From Metridium senile (Eukaryota > Cnidaria > Anthozoa > Actiniaria > Metridiidae): a stretch of DNA of 64,000 nucleotides. Of this stretch, positions 55,543-64,000 are shown piece by piece. Below the pieces are notes generated by a model. It ran no database searches and was not told the DNA's origin. It saw only the letters and a program-made list of their open reading frames with translations. The stretch is from NCBI GenBank assembly GCA_949775045.1, contig OX459104.1, positions 18,177,819 through 18,241,818 of the forward strand. The letters run 5' to 3'. Both the position numbers and the translations under genes were made by a program. Positions within the stretch are counted from its first letter, which is position 1, and every line of letters starts with the position of its first letter.

Positions 55543-55659
55543 TTATTTTTTTGGTCGTCCTCCTTTTCTGTTTGGTCCGTTCCTTAAGTCCGTGATCCGC
55601 TTGCCTGTACTGCTTTTACCTGGATATCGATGTTCGGTTCGTGCAGTGATACATGCGAG
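55543..55659 (-). CDS. Solitary C-terminal exon of unknown gene
   Basis: Minus-strand acceptor AGTCTTTCAG then a stop-free 38-codon segment, LACITARTEHRYPGKSSTGK, RITDLRNGPNRKGGRPKK, and TAA. Its basic C-terminus with RKGGRPKK looks like a nuclear or DNA-binding tail (AT-hook-like GGRPKK). The composition clearly differs from the AT-rich surroundings. I do not recognise the family and found no upstream exon in 55660-58000; it may be part of a transposon-derived gene or a gene fragment. Confidence 0.45.
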   Translation of the reverse strand, partial: LACITARTEHRYPGKSSTGKRITDLRNGPNRKGGRPKK

Positions 55660-56689
55660 CTGAAAGACTGTCTAAAAACAGTGTTATTAAAGTTGTTCTT
55701 GCAAAATATACGCAAGAAAAAGCAAGGTAGATACTAGTCACTAAAGCAATTGGTGTTATATTTGAGGCGATTTAATTTAGGCTGTTGGATGTAGTTTTCA
55801 GAGAGGCTGATTTCAGCTGTTTTATATTTGTTGTTGTTGAGCTTGACCTTGAGTTTTAAAATCGGTCACGTTATCTGACATATTGTAAACAAAGACGGAA
55901 ATATTACTTTCATCGTTCAACTGCTAGATAATAGGTTGAAGCGATTAAGTTTAAACTTAAAAGTTTTGCGTATAAGTTTGTTGTTCTTTGCCGAGAAGCT
56001 AAGCGCTCGGCAATCGCCAATCAATCGCGGATCTGAAGCTTGTACGAGCTAATAGTATAGTCAATAAAATTAAACTATTGACAGATAAACTCGTTATTTT
56101 AATCAAAAATATAAAATAAATAATTACAAGAAGCAAAATATTTACCCTAAACATCACTAAAGTATTATACTGTTGTTGTCTTCACTTCTAGTGCGCTGTA
56201 TCGTACTCTCTAAGAATGCTTACAATACAGTTAAATATCCAGTAGTAAACAGCTTCGTCCTTTGTAACTGGTTGTGAATCAATTCCATAGCATTATGAGT
56301 TTATAGCAGGGACGATTTCTCGTTAAATTCCATCATAATAAGTTGGCTCGCTTAATTAGCCCGTAAATTGCATGATCTGTATTAAAATTCACAGTGACCC
56401 TTTCCGAAAACATTCGACATAAACTTAAGTGTAATTCTACTGCGAATCATGTGGAGTGAGCGCATAAAATATGAGAATATTCCACCTAGAAATCAATCCT
56501 TCGACGAATCAAATATCCATGTGCTCGTATTGGCCAGTCTACGCATGCGCTGTGACCATACGCATGCGCGGTGACGACTAGACGGCGTTTTGCGACCCAA
56601 GGAAAAAAAAAAAAAAAACATTGAAGCCCATTTTAAGACTCGGGTTTCCTTTGGAAAGCCCGAGTAATGAACAAGTAAATAGGTTAATA

Positions 56690-56960
56690 TATAAATAATG
56701 AAATGAATAAATAATATAAATAGATAAAACAAAAAATGAATAGTTAAATAAATAAATGAATAAAAGAATGAATAAATATATACATTAATGAATTAATGAA
56801 ATTGATAAAAGAAAAAAACGAAGAAAAAATAAATAAATATATAACTAATTGAATGAATATCAAGAAAATAAATAGATAAATAAATAATTAAATAGATAAT
56901 TTAATAATAAATAATTTATAAGTAAATAAGTATATGCATAAACAAATAATGAAATATACG
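56690..56960. repeat. AAAT-rich low-complexity tract
   Basis: AATAAATA and AATGAATAA runs. Just before it, 56500-56670 has a GC-richer repeat scrap (GCATGCGC twice) that I take for part of a dispersed element. Confidence 0.8.
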
Positions 56961-57220
56961 CTATTGCTAATTATCGTACAATAATATATTACTGGAATAA
57001 TTAGTATTGTTTCCTTAGAAACACTGACGTAGTCCATACTAGTTTAACCGCTAGTTATTGTAGTTTCAAAGCACCATTTAGCTTGCTGTTATAGTCACTT
57101 TAAAATTGTCTACATTTAGGAGAATCTTCAAAACTTCAATAATATTTAGACGAAGTTTTTGTGACAAGAGATTCAAAAAACGACGCCGACGACCATAATG
57201 CACTTCGGTCGTCAAATGCA

Positions 57221-57564
57221 ATAGACGTCTTTCATAAATGGCCACCACTTATGATCATATTTAAAAATTGCTGTAATAAGAAAAAGAAAGCTATCTTATG
57301 ATCGGCATTCACGATATCAATAAGTTATGAAAGTTAAAAATTTATAATTATCAGGCTTTATGAATTTGAAAAAATCAGAAAAATACCAAAAACATTTCCC
57401 TACATTTTTCAATTAGCACATTAAAACTAAGTTGGCATTTTAGACAGAGCATCAAAACTTCCAAACTATTACAGCTGGTTTTTTTTTCATATGGCAGTGC
57501 TAAAACATTCAAATATCTGTTTATTTGTAATACTTGTTTTTCACTATTTATGAAAGTGGTCTAT
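57221..57564. mobile_element. MITE with TTTCATAAATGG ends
   Basis: Left ATAGACGTCTTTCATAAATG and right complement CATAAATAGTGAAA.../TTTATGAAAGTGGTCTAT. Arms are about 25-30 bp, internal AT-rich. No target duplication resolved. Confidence 0.5.
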
Positions 57565-57870
57565 AGGCAACAATTATAGTCTTTATATAGTTGGATTTTG
57601 AATGCAAATGATTCGTCTGAGCAAGCAATTCGAAAAAGCTCATCAACTACAAATATATCCATATAACAATTTTAAAAATGTTAATAACAGCAAATAAATT
57701 ATAAATGTTTTAATAATGATAAAAAGGTCAACATAAATATTTGATAATAATTTCAAGAGCGGATCAAGGGGAGGGGGTGATTTGGGTGACTTAAATCATA
57801 AGAATAACGGATAATGTAAGAACTGAAAAATACTATGTGATGCCTTTCGAGTTAGAGTGCACGTCATATA

Positions 57871-58371
57871 CACCTAATTGAAAAAAAAAACTGTCGTGTT
57901 AGAAACGTAGATCATAGATCGTGGATGATAGAATATAGCTCATAGAAGCGAAGACCGAAGTGGTGAATGGGATTTTAATAAATAGTATGCATGAGACTTG
58001 TTCTTAAGTACCATGCTGGTGCATTCAACATGGAGACCAAGACTGTTCAAGTGGTATTGAAAGTATAATAGGATCGAGTGAGGCCTTGCTACTATATAAG
58101 TGTATTTTATTAAGGGTCTGAGTTTTCGCCGTCAACGGCATCATCAGACTAAATGATTTACATGTTCTAAATACGCTTCTGGTAGATCAACCGTAAAGGT
58201 TAAAACAAAAGGAGATCTTTGAGGTATTGAAAGTGTTTTGTTGTATTAAAATCCCTCCACCACTTCTGTCTCCGCTTCTATGACCTACAATCTACGATAT
58301 ACCCTTCTTCTTCCAGAAAATCCTTACGGGGGGAAAAATATACGAACAGACAATATTTTTTCAATTAGGTG
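57871..58371. mobile_element. 501-bp MITE with CACCTAATTGAAAAA ends and TA duplication
   Basis: TA at 57869-57870 and 58372-58373. Arms of about 110 bp include TCATAGAAGCG.AGAC.GAAG and GGGATTTTAATA. Internally, a minus-strand CTGATGATGCCGTTGACGGC, GAAAAC motif (58121-58150) resembles a hammerhead core with stem II but lacks a proper stem III. Confidence 0.8.
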
Positions 58372-58798
58372 TATCCGTTTAACAAAACTATGTATTATCT
58401 TATTGCACTATTTTGTACCAACTTGTGGATATCACTGCAGCAAAACAGTGTAACTATTGTATCCATTGTAATGTGTATTGTGTGGCTCAAGTCTGAGTGA
58501 ATATTTAGTAAGACATTAACTAAATAGTTGATAACTAAATATTATTTTGCTCTAGATAGTTAGTAATTGTTTGACGGATTCATGGCGTGTATACTATAAC
58601 AGTCACCCTCCTTGAAATTGTTCTGGATCCGCTATTGAATTTAATATATAAAAGCATGTTATATAAGCTATGTAATATTGAATCAATAAACTATATAAAC
58701 TACCTTGACTATGTTTGAATGTATACACCATTTTTCAAAAGTGTTGTCCAAAAAGGAATAGAAAATAGTCAAATGTTGTTAGGGAATAATTATCATAC

Positions 58799-59133
58799 TA
58801 GAACGATTTCGTATAAGCCTCTTTTAACATGAAAATGAGTATATGTGTACAATAACATGCTAATGAGGCAAGAGTGTATAGCAGCTATATGCTTCAGTGA
58901 GTCGCGCTATCAGCTTAAAGCAATCATAATATACAGACGAGTTATTTATTGACTTGCTCGAACTGAACCACTTTTAACAATGATTTTCACAGATAAGAAC
59001 GTTGAATATAAATTGAATCAGTGGCTTGTTGCTGAATTGCAAAAAAAACATAATCTACACGCACACCTCATTAGCATGTTATTTTAGATATGCTCATTTG
59101 CATGGTAAAAGTGGGTTATACCAAAACGTTCTA
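58799..59133. mobile_element. TA-flanked MITE, copy 2 of the 37135 family
   Basis: TAGAACG...TCGTATAA, ACATGCTAATGAGGC and the mirrored CCTCATTAGCATGTTATTTT, AAAGTGGGTTATACCA. Arms pair imperfectly, so it is older than copy 1 or differently mutated. Confidence 0.8.
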
Positions 59134-59469
59134 CTAAATACAAAAGCAATGCATGGGCTTGAAAATGCATATGCTAGCTAAAAGTCTTTTTAAAATCGTC
59201 ATATTTAGAAGAGTTTTAGAAAATGATATTTTTGGTGGTGTATTTTAGCCTTTTTTGAATGTTTGATAATTAATTCCTAACAAAGTTTTACTAGTATTTG
59301 ACTTAATTTCGAACAGCGTCTATGAAAACAAACTAATGTTAAGTTGAATGGGTAGAGCGCTCACAATAAACCCATGAAACAAATCTAGTATTAATGCTAG
59401 TTTAAATCATTGTCATCATTATTGTCCAAACAAAAGTAATTATCATCAACATTATCATCACCACAATTA

Positions 59470-59606
59470 GAGTACAAACACTAAAAGTGTGCAATACTTT
59501 GTACTATTTACCACTAGTGTTGATTAAACAATAGAGAACAAAAGAATTTGCATAATTTAGCAGTATTTAGTGGTATTTATGTTGCACACTTTTAGTGTTT
59601 GTACTC
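59470..59606. mobile_element. 137-bp MITE, sister of 47677-47817
   Basis: The ends GAGTACAAACACTAAAAGTG and complement are flanked by TA (59468-59469, 59607-59608). The interior is the reverse orientation of the intronic copy. Confidence 0.85.
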
Positions 59607-59699
59607 TATTATAATCATTACTAATCTATAATTTGATTGATGAATTAATTCATCATTATAATCATTAAGTAATCTATTATTTGATTGAATTAATTCTCT

Positions 59700-59855
59700 A
59701 TTTAAATCAATCATTGTCGTTTAACCATCATCATTATCATCAACATCATCATCCATCATCAACAATATCATCATTATCACCATTACTATCATCATCACTA
59801 TCTGTACTCATTATCATCATCATCATCATCAACAACAATATTATCATTATCTACA
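59700..59855. repeat. ATC/ATT trinucleotide tract
   Basis: Low-complexity ATC repeats; continued at 60115-60194 after the inserted MITE and again at 61965-62050 after the retrotransposon, so one microsatellite locus appears to have been invaded twice. Confidence 0.8.
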
Positions 59856-59858
59856 CTA

Positions 59859-60111
59859 GAGTGCTTACACTATGTCCATGAAATAAAATCTAAAATAGTT
59901 ACTAACTAATAGTCACTATCACTCAACTGGAACAGCTTTAGTAACAATACACAAGGGAATTTAAGTACTCAAAACCATAGAAAGTTAATACTTTATTCAT
60001 TGTGTATTGTTACTAAAGCTGTTTCAGTTGAGTGATAGTCACTAACAGTCACTAAATAAAAACTATTAGTAACTATTTAGATTTTATTTCATGGACATAG
60101 TGCAAGCACTC
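59859..60111. mobile_element. 253-bp MITE with GAGTGC ends and TA duplication
   Basis: GAGTGCTTACACTATGTCCA and following bases mirrored at the right end; TA on both sides (59857-59858, 60112-60113). Second inner inverted block TGAGTGATAGTCACTA...; no coding frame. Confidence 0.85.
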
Positions 60112-60194
60112 TATCATTACAATCAACTATCATTATCACCATTACTATCATCATCAATATCTGTACTCATTATCAACCATCATCATCATCATTC

Positions 60195-61727
60195 CCTGAC
60201 AACAAAGCTAAAGGGGTCGACTCAATCAACACCAAATTGTTGAAGATGGCATGTCCATATATTTCCCCCTCTTTGATCTATATATACAACTTCTCTATTT
60301 CATCTGGAAAATTTCCAAAACAATGGAAAACTAGTAAGATCACCCCAGTTCACAAGTCAGGACCCAAGCATGATGTGGATAATTATCGCCCCATCTCTGT
60401 GTTATCGTCACTTTCTAAAATTCTGGAACGTCACTTTAGTATACATCTACTTAATTATCTCCAGGACAACAACCTGCTCAGTGCATTTCAGTTTGGCTTT
60501 CGCCCTTTATATTCATGCGAGACTCTTCTCCTAACTCTAACTGATAATTGGCTAGAGGCTATGGACAAAGGCCAACTAACTGGAGTCTTACTAATAGACT
60601 TCCGCAAAGCGTTTGATCTTGTCAATCATGACATCCTCTTGGGGAAGCTATCATCTTATGGTGTCAAAGGGCCTGCCTACCAATGGTTTTCCTCGTACTT
60701 ATCAGACAGATCACAGCTTGTCTCTATTGGTTCTTTTAAATCAGACACCTTACCTATGCTTAATGGTGTGCCTCAAGGGTCATGCCTAGGCCCACTGCTT
60801 TTTCTTGTTTATGTAAATGACATTCCTTTTTCTAATACATCTTGCAATACACACTTATACGTTGACGACACCACTCTATCTTGTTCCTCACCAAGTGTTA
60901 CTGACATAAACTTATCTCTACAATCAGGTGCTAACCTATTGAGCCAATGGGCTACTAATAATAAGATGGTAATTCATCCTGATAAGTCCAAGTCTTTGCT
61001 AATTGGCACTCAAAGGAAATTAGCCTCCCTCTCTGAACCACTTAACATTTCAATAAATGGAATCAACATCAAGCAATCAAATAGTGAAAAGCTCTTAGGC
61101 GTCTTTATTGATTCCTCTTTGTCATGGGACGAACACATTTCTAACGCTATTAAGAAGTTCAATACTAAGCTTGAAATGTTAAGAAGAGCTAAACCATACC
61201 TGTCCCCCAGACACATCTTACTTCTGTATAACACTATAGCCAAACCAACATTAGAATATTGTTGCTCTGTCTGGGGAAATTGCTCTTCTGAACTTCTCCA
61301 ACATCTTCTTCTTGCTCAAAAGCGTGCTGTTAGGTTGTTACTTAACTCTGACTTTTCGACTCCCTCTATCAACCTTTTCCAAAAACTTGGGGTGTGCCCT
61401 ATTTCTGACATTATTCGTGTGAGGCTTGCCAACCTTGTCTTTAAATGTCTAAACGGACTTGCTCCTAACTCTTTAGCAAGTAAGATAAGCCGCCCACACC
61501 ATAAATACACTACTAGGCAGGTCTCAAAATATAATCTAACCATCCCAAAGGCCAAAACAAATTCAGGAAAACGTCGCTTCTCCTTTCTTGCACCTTCCAT
61601 ATGGAATGACCTACCCTCTGAAACCCACAAGATCGAAACTGTTAGTGCTTTCAACAGAAAATGTAAATATTACTCTAAAACTAAGTTAAAATCAGCAGTA
61701 GAGCTAAATACAGCCAGACTGTACTGA
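60195..61727 (+). CDS. Reverse transcriptase ORF2 fragment (CR1/L2-like)
   Basis: 510 open codons without stops or shifts. Motifs: NYRPISVLSSLSKILER (domain 1), LLIDFRKAFDLVNHDILL (A), LNGVPQGSCLGPLLFLVYVN (B), HLYVDDTTLSC (C, YVDD instead of the usual YADD), NKMVIHPDKSKSLLIG (D), KLLGVFID (E), then the C-terminal WGNCSSELLQHLLLAQKRAV and APSIWNDLP blocks. The endonuclease is missing. No ATG start exists at the 5' end; the frame enters from truncated sequence. The perfect frame implies recent insertion. Confidence 0.92.
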   Translation, partial: PDNKAKGVDSINTKLLKMACPYISPSLIYIYNFSISSGKFPKQWKTSKITPVHKSGPKHDVDNYRPISVLSSLSKILERHFSIHLLNYLQDNNLLSAFQFGFRPLYSCETLLLTLTDNWLEAMDKGQLTGVLLIDFRKAFDLVNHDILLGKLSSYGVKGPAYQWFSSYLSDRSQLVSIGSFKSDTLPMLNGVPQGSCLGPLLFLVYVNDIPFSNTSCNTHLYVDDTTLSCSSPSVTDINLSLQSGANLLSQWATNNKMVIHPDKSKSLLIGTQRKLASLSEPLNISINGINIKQSNSEKLLGVFIDSSLSWDEHISNAIKKFNTKLEMLRRAKPYLSPRHILLLYNTIAKPTLEYCCSVWGNCSSELLQHLLLAQKRAVRLLLNSDFSTPSINLFQKLGVCPISDIIRVRLANLVFKCLNGLAPNSLASKISRPHHKYTTRQVSKYNLTIPKAKTNSGKRRFSFLAPSIWNDLPSETHKIETVSAFNRKCKYYSKTKLKSAVELNTARLY

Positions 61728-61985
61728 TAAAGTCATTCAATTTTATCTGTAAAAATATATAATTAGTAAATTAGGTGAAAATCCAATTGTAAATATTAAT
61801 TAATTAATAAATAGAAACATATAACAAGATTAATTATTAGATTATTAGATATACCTATAGTTTAGTTAATTCAATTGTATAGGTAGATCAAAATCAGCAT
61901 ACATGTAAATATTTTAATGGGCCAGATTGGAAAAAAGTACGACTTTATTTGAAACCCAATAAAGATTTATTATTATTATTATTAT
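60195..61985 (+). mobile_element. 5'-truncated CR1/L2-like non-LTR retrotransposon, intact RT frame
   Basis: The element begins abruptly in the RT fingers region (PDNKAKGVDSINTKLLK) inside an ATC microsatellite and ends with AATAAAG and (ATT)n at about 61962-61985. Target duplication cannot be read because the target is itself a trinucleotide repeat. The 3' UTR is 61728-61961. Confidence 0.9.
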
Positions 61986-62099
61986 CATCAACAACACCAC
62001 TATTATCAAATCCATTCCACTGTTCGCATTATCAGTACTATACCCGCATTAAATTAACATCATTTTATATGGTGCATAAGCTATGATTTTACTCCTACG

Positions 62100-62965
62100 A
62101 AGGAGTGACGTCTAAAATGTCAGTGTAACTCTCTCTTTAATATGGTGTTTAAGTTACCAGTTTTACTCTAAACACCCGGGAGGAGGAGGGGTGTACTACG
62201 CCCTTTGTCCAAGTGGTAGGGGTGATTGGCGTACCTTTTAGGGTCCTTTTAGGGTTCTGGCTCAAAAATCAGTTACGTAACATGATTTCGTACCTGTAAG
62301 AGTAATTTTTACTCTGTTTTGTTGCTTTGTTGAGGTAGAAATCGACAAGGCTTTATCAGTTATTTTTATCTGTGCGTACTTTTTAGGGGTCGTTTTCAAA
62401 ACCTCCGCAAATCACCCCTACCACTTGGACCAAGGGAGTACCCTCCCGGGTCTAAACATCAGTAAGTAACACTCTCTTTTATAATAATAATAATATAATA
62501 ATAATAATGATATGGCTTGTATAGCACTTATACAAGTCTGTTCTAAGTGCTTAAAATAATAGTGGATATGATTACAAAGAAAAAGCTAATTTAAATAAAT
62601 GAGTTTTGAGATTGGACTTGAAAGATGTATAAGAACTTAGGTGTATAAGTTACCATTTTAACTCCCATGAAGGATTAACGTCCTAAACATCAGTAAGTAA
62701 CGCTCTCTTTTATACGGTGTAGAAGTTACCATTTTTACTCCTATGAAGGATTAACGTCCTAAACATCAGTAAGTAACACTCTCTTTTATACAGTGTATAA
62801 GTTACCATTTTTACTCCAAAGGATCAAAGTTCTAAATGTCAGTATATAAGTAACACTCTCTTTTATAAGGTACGTGTGTAAGTTTTACTCCGACGAAGGA
62901 ATAAAGTTCTAAATGTCAGTAAGTAACACTCTCTTTTATACGGTGTAGAAGTTACCATTTTAACT
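62100..62965. repeat. 76-bp array, interrupted by two insertions
   Basis: Units as at 7160-7555 at 62105-62170, 62451-62480 and 62640-62965. Interruptions: the element at 62175-62450, and about 160 bp at 62481-62640 containing an ATA/ATG triplet run and other sequence. Confidence 0.8.
62175..62450. mobile_element. 276-bp hAT-like MITE with CCCGGG ends, 8-bp duplication
   Basis: Ends CCCGGGAGG and CCTCCCGGG; sub-terminal inverted CCAAGTGGTAGGGGTGATT. TCTAAACA duplicated at 62167-62174 and 62451-62458, inside the TCCTAAACATCAG part of the 76-bp unit. Confidence 0.88.
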
Positions 62966-63304
62966 CGATTCTGATTGGACGAAAGGAGTACAGTTAAATA
63001 GTAAATTGTACTCTGCAGAGTACCAATTAGTTTTTCAGTATATTATAAAAAAAATCACAAAATCTTCTTATATAATTTGTAATTAATAGACACTCATCAT
63101 GTTTTGAAAATCTAAAAGGCTCGTCCAATTTTGAAAACTTTCAAAACATCACTTGTACCTATCAATCACAAATTGTACTCAAGATCGTGCGATTTCCTAT
63201 ACAAAACAGTATCACCGTCTTCTTACTACTTACAACCAAAGATTTCCAAAATGTCACCCTGTGTTATGTATGTACATGGTGTCTTTATAAGTTAACTCTT
63301 TCTC

Positions 63305-63705
63305 TTAGAACACTGTCGCAGATCACTTGCCATTGTAATAATCACATCCAAAATGTCATTGACACTCCTTCATTTTAACCCTTCAATGAACAAGGATTTC
63401 TGTAATACCAGTAATATACCATTTGCTTGATGTGTCATCCTGTTCTTTTTACATGTACTTGGTGTACAAGGTAACTCAACCCCTAAGAACACTGTCGCAG
63501 ATCACTTGCCATAGTAATAATCACATCCAAAATGTCATTGACACTCCTTCATTTTAACCCTTCAATGAACAAGGATTTCTACAATACCAGTAATATACCA
63601 TTTGCTTGATGTGTCGTCCTGTTCTTTTTACATGTACTTGGTGTACAAGGTAATTAACTCAGCCCCTTAGAACACTGTCTTTCACAGGTCACTTGCCATT
63701 GTAAT
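63305..63705. repeat. About 180-bp tandem repeat, 2.2 units
   Basis: AACACTGTCGCAGATCACTT starts at 63309, 63488 and (diverged) 63671. Unit 1 and unit 2 differ at only a few bases. It lies immediately 3' of the minus-strand gene ending at 63801. Confidence 0.9.
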
Positions 63706-63800
63706 AATAACATTCAAAATGTCAATCATGAATAAGTTTGACAGGTTTCAGCATCACTTGCTACTGTCACAATAGAAATAGTTTTATTGTTACATTGACA

Positions 63801-64000
63801 TCATACATTTAAATTGTTGTGAGAATTACGTAACGCTTCTTCATACGTCGGGGGAGGTGGTAATTCTTCAGTCCTGCTTAACATTTCAATTGAATGGTAG
63901 GGAGGAGGTCCCCCTGGATGAATAGGCTCATTAGATTGCTCCTCCTGATTCCTATCAGCATCACGGACACGGGGGTCTTGATCTCTAGCTCCTTCAATGT
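63801..64000 (-). CDS. PPxY-tail protein, C-terminal 65 residues (paralogue C, continues past window)
   Basis: Minus-strand frame to TGA at 63803-63801: IEGARDQDPRVRDADRNQEE, QSNEPIHPGG, PPPYHSIEMLSRTEE, LPPPPTYEEALRNSHN, NLNV. Two PPxY-type motifs (PPPY and PPPTYEEA) occur in the same arrangement as in the tails of the genes at 5568 and 13088, where PPSYDEA sits near the C-terminus. I infer a third family member or a related tail; the ectodomain lies outside the window. The frame is too short for standard ORF cut-offs. Confidence 0.65.
   Translation of the reverse strand, partial: IEGARDQDPRVRDADRNQEEQSNEPIHPGGPPPYHSIEMLSRTEELPPPPTYEEALRNSHNNLNV

Noticed and set aside
60237..60239. Start codon of the plus-strand reverse transcriptase
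   Set aside because: The codon is TTG and homology extends upstream (PDNKAKGVDSINTK), so the frame is 5' truncated and has no true start here.

Overview
This is a eukaryotic, intron-containing, AT-rich window with very dense repeats. I infer a cnidarian, most likely an anthozoan (coral or sea anemone), with moderate confidence. The basis is the style of the repeats: small foldback elements ending CAACCTCG or ACCCTGCGAG, CCCGGG-ended elements with long G or C runs, and CR1/L2-like retrotransposons ending in TTA repeats. I recall these as typical of coral and anemone genomes but could not search. There is no bacterial gene organisation.

Genes. Three genes encode, or appear to encode, membrane proteins with PPxY-containing cytoplasmic tails, all on the minus strand: 5568-6467 (299 aa, complete), 13088-13879 (263 aa, complete) and 63801 to beyond 64000 (only the C-terminal 65 aa). 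The two complete ones are intronless paralogues with a signal peptide, a cysteine-rich ectodomain, one membrane span and a tail with PPxY motifs. The centrepiece is a multi-exon plus-strand gene at 41364-54475. I assembled 13 exons whose splice sites and phases all agree: five CUB domains (one per exon, all phase 1-1), a transmembrane exon, and a tyrosine kinase domain over seven exons with a short kinase insert. It is a CUB-only receptor tyrosine kinase; its signal-peptide exon was not found. Weaker gene candidates are a 134-aa tail-anchored ORF (30821-31225, minus), an orphan internal exon (28878-29016, plus) and a solitary C-terminal exon (55543-55659, minus).

Retrotransposons. Non-LTR elements, all 5' truncated, lie at 60195-61985 (plus, intact 510-codon RT reading frame), 32178-33280 (minus), 15189-16770 (plus, frameshifted and split by a DNA element), 20278-20418 (minus remnant) and about 25440-25770 (minus remnant).

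DNA elements. More than twenty non-autonomous foldback or terminal-inverted-repeat elements are visible. Many have readable target-site duplications: 9-10 bp (MULE-like), 8 bp (hAT-like), TTAA (piggyBac-like) and TA (Tc1/mariner/pogo-like). Several are nested in tandem arrays or in the retrotransposon fragment.

Tandem repeats. There are pentamer, tetramer and trimer microsatellites and 76-, 93-98-, 97- and 180-bp minisatellites. The 76-bp array units and several dispersed copies share a hammerhead-ribozyme-like core, and one site (28670-28712) has a nearly complete minimal hammerhead fold. Stretches not listed (for example 17250-17900, 29020-30800, 31230-32170 and 55670-56480) showed me only AT-rich non-coding DNA and repeat scraps.
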